Part shown: positions 60,127 through 64,000 of the stretch, piece after piece | Layout of the letters: each line of letters starts with the position of its first letter | How positions within the stretch are numbered: the stretch's first letter is position 1 | From: Brevibacterium epidermidis NBRC 14811 | Lineage (GTDB): Bacteria; Actinomycetota; Actinomycetes; Actinomycetales; Brevibacteriaceae | Assembly (NCBI RefSeq): GCF_001570805.1 | Contig: NZ_BCSJ01000011.1 | Coordinates: forward strand, 62,001 to 126,000 | Reading direction: 5' to 3' | Length of the DNA stretch: 64,000 bases | The notes under the pieces: generated by a model | The model's database searches: none | The model's input: only the letters and a program-made list of their open reading frames with translations | What the model was told of the DNA's origin: nothing | Made by a program: the position numbers and the translations under genes

Positions 60127-62055
60127 ATCAGCGCCGCAGCTGCGCTGGGCCTGAGCGGCGCACTCGTCGCCTCGCCGGCGATGGCTGACAAGGCTCCGCA
60201 GAAGCTGGACGTTCAGAGTGAAGCTCACGTTCAGAAGGCACTGTCCGGCATCGAAGGCGTCAACGCCTACGGCACCGAGGGCGGCGAGCTGAGCATCGGT
60301 GTTGCCAAGAAGACCGACGAGATCAAGCAGCTCGAAAAGAAGTACCAGAACATCAAGGTCACCGAGGGCATCAAGGAACTGAAGCCCTATGCGAAGAACG
60401 ATCTCGTCGGCGGTGCCGGCTACCTCGTCAAGGCCGGCGAGAGCGGCGGGGCCTGCTCGACCGGTTTCTCCGGCTGGGACGGTGACGGCAAGCCCGTCGT
60501 CCTCACCGCCGGACACTGCTCGAAGATCATCAACGAAGACACCAACGAGTTCGACGGCGACACCACGGTCGACCAGACCGAGAAGCCTTCGATCTCCGAG
60601 GCCAATGGCGGCGAAGGCTTCCAGGCCTCCGGCAGCGGCGTCATCGGCAAGTGGGGCTTCCACAACTTCGGCGGCGACCTCCTCGAGGGCGCCGACCAGA
60701 ACAAGTGGCCTGAGCCCAGCGAGTCCGACATCGACTTCGCCGTCATCAACGTCGACGAGTCGAAGTACAACGTCAAGAACGGCATCACCGACTGGTCGAC
60801 CGCCGATTCGGACGATCTGGCCAAGTCGACCACCGAGATCACCGAGGTCGGTGCGCACAAGGACGGCGCCATCAGCAAGTCCGGTCGCACCACCGGTAAG
60901 ACCGACGGCGAAGTTCTGCCCCGCTCGGAGTACGACTTCGACTACCAGAACGTCGGCGGACGCTGGGTCCACGGATTCGGCGTGACCGCGCCGATCGACA
61001 AGCCCTTCTCGCAGCCGGGCGACTCCGGCGGCGGCGTCTACCAGGGCAGCACCGCCGTGGGTGTCATCTCCGGCGGCGGCGACCTCGATGCGAACACCTC
61101 GTTCACCTGGGTTGCCGACCTGGACCACTCGCTCGAGGAGTCCGGCACGGACTTCAACCTCGAGAAGCCGGGCGAGGAGACCCCCGAGGCTCCTGCAGCT
61201 CCGAAGGCCGAAGACCAGACCATCGAGCCCGAAGGCAAGATCAAGGGCAAGGCCGAGGCTGGCGCGAAGGTCGAGGTGAAGTGGGAAGCCGCTGAAGATG
61301 CCAAGGGCGACGAGACTGGAACCCAGGCAGCCGAAAACGGTTCTGAGACCGTCACGGCTGACAAGGACGGAAACTTCTCCGTCGAAGGGCCCAAGGCTGA
61401 AGGCGACTACAACTTCACTGCGACTGCGATCGTCGATGGACAGGAATCCAAGACGACTGAATTCGACGTGACCGTTGAGAAGGACGAGTCTGAGACCCCC
61501 GCTCCCGTCGAGCGTGAGATCAGCATCGACCCCACGGAGATCGCCGCTTCTGACTTCGTGCAGGAAGACAAGGGCGTGACGATTACGGTCAAGGGCTTCG
61601 ACGAGGGTGAAAAGGTCAACCTCGAAGTTGCCAGCGGACCTGAGGGCGTCGAAGGCATTGAGCTGGAAGAGACCGCGAACGAGAACGGTGCTGCCGCATT
61701 CTCGATCTACGGCACCAGCGCCGAGAACCCTGAAGCTTACCTCGGTAAGTACGACGTCGAGGTCGCCGGAGCCAACGACACCGAGGATGAGTCGGCACTG
61801 ACCGGTTCGTTCGAGGTTGTCGCAGACGAAGACGGTTCCGGTGGCGGAACCGGTGGCGACGATGACGGCAACAACGACGACGGCGATGCTGATGGCGGAG
61901 CCGGCGATGGAAACGACGATGACGGAAACGGTGACGGCGGTTCTGACCTGCCTCGCACCGGTGCCGAGCTGACCGGCCTTGCTGCCGGAGCCGGACTGCT
62001 CCTCGTGGGCGGAACCGCAGTCGTTCTGACCATGCGTCGTAAGAACAAGAACTGA
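60094..62055 (+). CDS. Secreted S1 serine protease with LPRTG sorting signal
   Basis: A 653-aa surface protease. A signal peptide of about 31 aa ends ASPAMA. A pro-like region (32-105) precedes the streptogrisin/chymotrypsin-type domain: His141 in LTAGHC, Asp214 in SDIDFAVI, Ser311 in QPGDSGGGVY. Then come a Pro/Glu linker (EKPGEETPEAPAAP), two Ig-like modules (DQTIEPEGKIKGKAEAG..., and ISIDPTEIAASDF...), a Gly/Asp-rich spacer, and LPRTG at 619-623 followed by a hydrophobic helix and RRKNKN, the sortase signal. It is probably anchored to peptidoglycan. A terminator follows. Confidence 0.93.
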   Translation: MQKKLVQSSLAISAAAALGLSGALVASPAMADKAPQKLDVQSEAHVQKALSGIEGVNAYGTEGGELSIGVAKKTDEIKQLEKKYQNIKVTEGIKELKPYAKNDLVGGAGYLVKAGESGGACSTGFSGWDGDGKPVVLTAGHCSKIINEDTNEFDGDTTVDQTEKPSISEANGGEGFQASGSGVIGKWGFHNFGGDLLEGADQNKWPEPSESDIDFAVINVDESKYNVKNGITDWSTADSDDLAKSTTEITEVGAHKDGAISKSGRTTGKTDGEVLPRSEYDFDYQNVGGRWVHGFGVTAPIDKPFSQPGDSGGGVYQGSTAVGVISGGGDLDANTSFTWVADLDHSLEESGTDFNLEKPGEETPEAPAAPKAEDQTIEPEGKIKGKAEAGAKVEVKWEAAEDAKGDETGTQAAENGSETVTADKDGNFSVEGPKAEGDYNFTATAIVDGQESKTTEFDVTVEKDESETPAPVEREISIDPTEIAASDFVQEDKGVTITVKGFDEGEKVNLEVASGPEGVEGIELEETANENGAAAFSIYGTSAENPEAYLGKYDVEVAGANDTEDESALTGSFEVVADEDGSGGGTGGDDDGNNDDGDADGGAGDGNDDDGNGDGGSDLPRTGAELTGLAAGAGLLLVGGTAVVLTMRRKNKN

Positions 62056-62103
62056 GTGCAGGGAAGCTGACCGTCTGACGGTCTGCTGAACACTCACTGA
62101 CGA

Positions 62104-62129
62104 TGCCCCCGGTCTTCTGACCGGGGGCA
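62104..62129 (+). terminator. Terminator of protease gene 1
   Basis: TGCCCCCGGTC-TTCT-GACCGGGGGCA, an 11-bp perfect stem with a 4-base loop, 48 bp after the stop. A short GACCGTC-T-GACGGTC stem precedes it. Confidence 0.85.
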
Positions 62130-62318
62130 CCGTCTATTCATGGCGGCGGTCTCCCGGAAGATGCCGACAAGTCAGTTTGTACATCTGCTGAAGTTTCGGT
62201 CATTAAGTTCACAGTTTTGGACGTACTTTTTTGGTAGTTCCTGAGTGCGGCCCGTAACCTTATCGTGACTTAGGTCATCAACTTGTGACATTGATCCCTC
62301 AGAACAGAGAGACAACAA

Positions 62319-62354
62319 CTTATGCAGAAGAAACTCGTGCAGAGTTCGCTGGCG
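62319..62354 (+). repeat. 36-bp identical start of protease gene 2
   Basis: Identical to 60091-60126. It covers the start codon and the first 11 codons. Confidence 0.75.
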
Positions 62355-64000
62355 CTGGCAGCAGCGACAGCACTCGGCCTGGGCGGCGCGTTCATCGCTG
62401 GCCCTGCAGCTGCCGATCAGGTGAAGCCGGAAATGAGCGCACAGTCGGCGACCCAGGCGGCCAAAAAGATCGCCATTGTAAACGCCTTCGGATTCGATGA
62501 GGCCACAAAGACTCTAAACCTTGGCGTTGAATCGGCTGAAGATGTCGATGCGAAGCAGATTGAAGCGCTGAAAGACAAATATGGTGCGGATAGTGTCAAG
62601 GTGACTGCAGGCGTTCCTGAAGGTCAGGCGTACGCCGGCAATGACGCAGTGGGCGGCATGGGGTACTTGGTGAATGACGGGTCTGGCTCCGATCAGGCAG
62701 CTGGTGCATGCTCGACAGGGTTTGCAGGTTGGGACACAGCCACAAAGACGCCTATCGTTCTGAGTGCTGGTCACTGCGCGGAAGAGATCTTCATCGACCC
62801 GGAAGACCCAGAACACCCTGATACGGGCAAACATCTTGGGTGGACCACCCTGCGCGATGCCGAGAAGCCGTCGACTGCGCCTGGCGCAGGCAAGGGCGGC
62901 GAAGGCTTCCAGGATAAGGGCATTGGTTCGTTGGGTGACTGGAAGTACAAGAAGTTCGGTACTTTAGCTCAGCCTGGTGAAACCACGGGTAATGACGGCG
63001 ATATTGACCTCTCGGTAATCGATCTCGATACTTCGAAGTACGGTGTCAAAACTGGTGCTACTGACTGGACAAGTGCTTCAAGCGACGATCTGTCAGCCAA
63101 GGTGAAGCCGATCACCTCAGTTGGTTCGCATAGTGAAGGTTCTGTTGAGAAGTCAGGCCGCACGACTGGCCTCACAAGTGGTGAGGTTATCCCGAAGGAA
63201 CAAGCCAACTTTGACTTCATGGTCATCAGCGGCCGGTGGGTACATGGCTTTGCGGTGAAGTCGCCAGTTGAGGATCCGTTCTCTTCGCCTGGGGACTCCG
63301 GCGGAGGAGTATTCCAGGGTGACACAGCAGTTGGTGTGATCTCTGGTGGCTCACCGAAGACCACGTTTGTCGACGACGCGGGTCACCCCGTTGGTGATCC
63401 TTTCGCTCTTGGATGGGTCGCAGACCTCGACTATGCACTAGATGCAGCTGACATCGACATCACCTTCGAAGATCCCACGGAAGAACCCCCGGCTGAGGAC
63501 GATAAGGATGCCAACGCTTCGTCGGCAGCTGACGGCGATGATGCTACCGCTTCCGATGACGGAGACGCGGACGCCAAGGAAGCAGACGCTTCTTCCGCTG
63601 CCGAAGGTGATGATGCTGAGGCTTCGGCCGATGCAGACGGAGCAGAAGCAGACGCTTCGGCCGCCGCTGACGGTGACGATGCAGATGCTTCGGCTGCCGC
63701 TGATGGCAAGGACGACGAAGCCGATTCCGACGCTGACGGCGACGACAAGCTCGAAGCTCCCAAGGTCGGAGATCAGACCGTTGTTGAAGGCGGAAAGATC
63801 ACTGGTAAGGCTGAGCCGAACGCAGAAGTGAAGCTGACCTGGAAGCCCGCTGGCGCCAACGCAGGTTCTTCCGCCCAGGCTGCACCGGCCGAAGGCACCA
63901 CGACTGTCAAGACCGACGCCGAAGGCAACTTCTCCGCTGAGGCTCCTGCTGAGGCTGGCGAGTACAACTACACCGCTGTCGTGACTGCGAACGGTCAGAC
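62322..64000 (+). CDS. Secreted S1 serine protease, paralog 2, partial
   Basis: The first 559 codons of a second protease, with no stop before the window edge. The signal ends AGPAAA. The catalytic residues are present: His151 in LSAGHC, Asp in GDIDLSVID, Ser in SSPGDSGGGVFQ. It shares architecture with the gene at 60094, but the spacer after the protease domain is a 75-residue repetitive Asp/Ala/Ser/Glu stretch (ADASSAAEGDDAEAS and similar), followed by the same Ig-like opening (DQTVVEGGKITGKAEPNAEV). Codon use in the first half is less GC-biased than in paralog 1. A sorting signal may lie beyond the window. Confidence 0.9.
   Translation, partial: MQKKLVQSSLALAAATALGLGGAFIAGPAAADQVKPEMSAQSATQAAKKIAIVNAFGFDEATKTLNLGVESAEDVDAKQIEALKDKYGADSVKVTAGVPEGQAYAGNDAVGGMGYLVNDGSGSDQAAGACSTGFAGWDTATKTPIVLSAGHCAEEIFIDPEDPEHPDTGKHLGWTTLRDAEKPSTAPGAGKGGEGFQDKGIGSLGDWKYKKFGTLAQPGETTGNDGDIDLSVIDLDTSKYGVKTGATDWTSASSDDLSAKVKPITSVGSHSEGSVEKSGRTTGLTSGEVIPKEQANFDFMVISGRWVHGFAVKSPVEDPFSSPGDSGGGVFQGDTAVGVISGGSPKTTFVDDAGHPVGDPFALGWVADLDYALDAADIDITFEDPTEEPPAEDDKDANASSAADGDDATASDDGDADAKEADASSAAEGDDAEASADADGAEADASAAADGDDADASAAADGKDDEADSDADGDDKLEAPKVGDQTVVEGGKITGKAEPNAEVKLTWKPAGANAGSSAQAAPAEGTTTVKTDAEGNFSAEAPAEAGEYNYTAVVTANGQ

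Noticed and set aside
59368..62130. A 920-codon open frame on the minus strand covering the protease gene
   Set aside because: Only its last 160 codons are a real lipoprotein with its own lipobox and start; the rest lies antisense to a clear protease gene, with composition typical of GC-rich shadow frames.

Overview
The window is GC-rich, with actinobacterial codon use, frequent GTG/TTG starts, DtxR/IdeR-type iron boxes, LPxTG surface proteins and a DUF5701 protein. My best guess is a Brevibacterium-like actinobacterium; this is inferred from gene content and not from a marker gene. I saw no rRNA, tRNA or CRISPR array.

Layout. Positions 1-4.4 kb look like part of an integrative element: a large tyrosine recombinase plus small orphan genes, two of which (a lipoprotein cut by the window edge and a membrane protein) share an identical 39-bp leader. 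Positions 4.4-15.5 kb are a patchwork: a P-loop kinase, a GNAT, a TetR regulator, an ABC exporter operon with its own regulator, a broken second copy of the kinase beside an IS3-family element, an iron-regulated siderophore-interacting protein and a DUF5701 gene. Three copies of a 25-bp degenerate repeat lie at the joints of this patchwork. Two stretches of about 0.7 kb here have no convincing gene.

Positions 15.5-37 kb are mostly single-gene chromosomal functions (VOC proteins, esterases, deaminase, GNAT, ArfB, acyltransferase, DinB/DUF664 proteins, thymidine kinase, Mug-type glycosylase). Two blocks stand out. An HxlR regulator has near-identical inverted-repeat operators at its own promoter and before a VOC-SRPBCC pair. 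A nucleoside hydrolase is co-transcribed with a complete ECF transporter (S, T and a fused double ATPase).

Positions 37-42 kb are thiamine synthesis: a leftward thiO-thiS-thiG-thiF operon behind a TPP riboswitch, with thiE-panE divergent. Positions 42-49 kb hold a DedA/gamma-glutamylcyclotransferase-like fusion, a two-component pair, an FMN-dependent lactate-type dehydrogenase, and a TetR-monooxygenase divergon with two matching operators. Positions 49-58 kb hold an amino-acid permease and a siderophore uptake system (binding lipoprotein at 50.5 kb; two permeases and ATPase at 55-58 kb) with iron boxes at both promoters, interrupted by housekeeping genes including sulfurtransferase-SufE. Positions 58-64 kb hold a DUF808 membrane protein, two META-domain proteins, and two tandem paralogous secreted S1 proteases. 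The first is complete with an LPRTG anchor; the second runs off the window.

The siderophore genes and the siderophore-interacting protein form a probable iron regulon. The thiamine genes form a TPP-controlled unit. The hydrolase-ECF operon probably salvages nucleosides or bases.
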